Positions 6,314 through 6,367 of a stretch of 6,367 nt of DNA are shown in pieces. Position numbers and translations under genes: made by a program. The stretch comes from Gammaproteobacteria bacterium (GTDB taxonomy: Bacteria; Pseudomonadota; Gammaproteobacteria; Enterobacterales; Kangiellaceae), in assembly GCA_002401655.1 (NCBI GenBank), contig NVTT01000007.1:47970-54336 (forward strand). Reading direction: 5' to 3'. A model generated the notes under the pieces. The model ran no database searches and was not told the origin of the DNA. It worked only from the letters and a program-made list of their open reading frames with translations. Within the stretch, counting starts at the first letter, position 1. Every line of letters begins with the position of its first letter.

Positions 6314-6367
6314 TTAGTTTACTTTTCGTTTTTTTCCGCTTTCAGCTCGCTTTTTATTTTCAGTTTG
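6314..6367 (-). CDS. Possible C-terminal end of an upstream minus-strand gene
   Basis: The minus-strand sequence from the right edge is open in two frames up to stops close to the antitoxin's ribosome-binding site. One frame ends ESGKKRKVN at a TAA at 6314-6316. The other ends KLKIKSELKAEKNEK at a TAA at 6319-6321. The Lys/Glu-rich style of either fits a charged C-terminal tail of a gene that would be cotranscribed with the antitoxin, but about 17 codons are too few to decide. It could equally be a non-coding leader. Confidence 0.25.
   Translation of the reverse strand, partial: QTENKKRAESGKKRKVN

Overview
The window carries the 3' part of a heavy-metal efflux operon of the czcCBA/helCBA type (HME-RND tripartite pump). 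After it comes a strong intrinsic terminator and then about 1 kb of AT-rich accessory DNA with small genes. The low GC, the codon use and the compact layout fit an AT-rich gammaproteobacterium, possibly something related to Legionella. This assignment is an impression from composition and protein style only; no marker gene in the window fixes the taxon.

Positions 1-5308 (+ strand) hold three genes in the same direction. They are the C-terminal part of an outer-membrane factor (czcC-like, open at the left edge), a complete periplasmic adaptor with a histidine/acid-rich N-terminal stretch (czcB-like), and a complete 1041-residue inner-membrane RND pump (czcA-like). The gaps are 67 and 84 bp and contain no terminator, so the three are probably one transcript. 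CzcA would take metal ions from the periplasm (or cytoplasm) and drive export with protons. CzcB would bind and funnel metal and couple the pump to CzcC, which forms the outer-membrane duct. Acidic residues in the CzcA porter domain, where CusA has methionines, favour divalent cations (Zn/Co/Cd/Ni) over Cu(I)/Ag(I). However, the TM4 motif is not the canonical CzcA one. The operon closes with a perfect 19-bp hairpin followed by seven T (5325-5371).

Positions 5372-5914 are AT-rich and hold no convincing intact gene. There is a possible TTGACA promoter, a small reading frame that looks broken by a one-base frameshift (5458-5710), and a short region (5711-5863) with weak overlapping small frames on both strands. 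Positions 5915-6298 (- strand) encode a 127-residue protein that looks like an Xre/MbcA/ParS-type antitoxin with the DUF2384 toxin-binding domain. No RES-type toxin gene lies in the expected downstream position, so the antitoxin seems orphaned unless the toxin is beyond the right edge. The last ~50 bases may be the end of another minus-strand gene just upstream of the antitoxin.

I see no clearly new system. The most interesting points are the unusual TM4 motif of the pump, the repeat-built metal-binding stretch of the adaptor, the apparently toxin-less antitoxin and the broken small gene.
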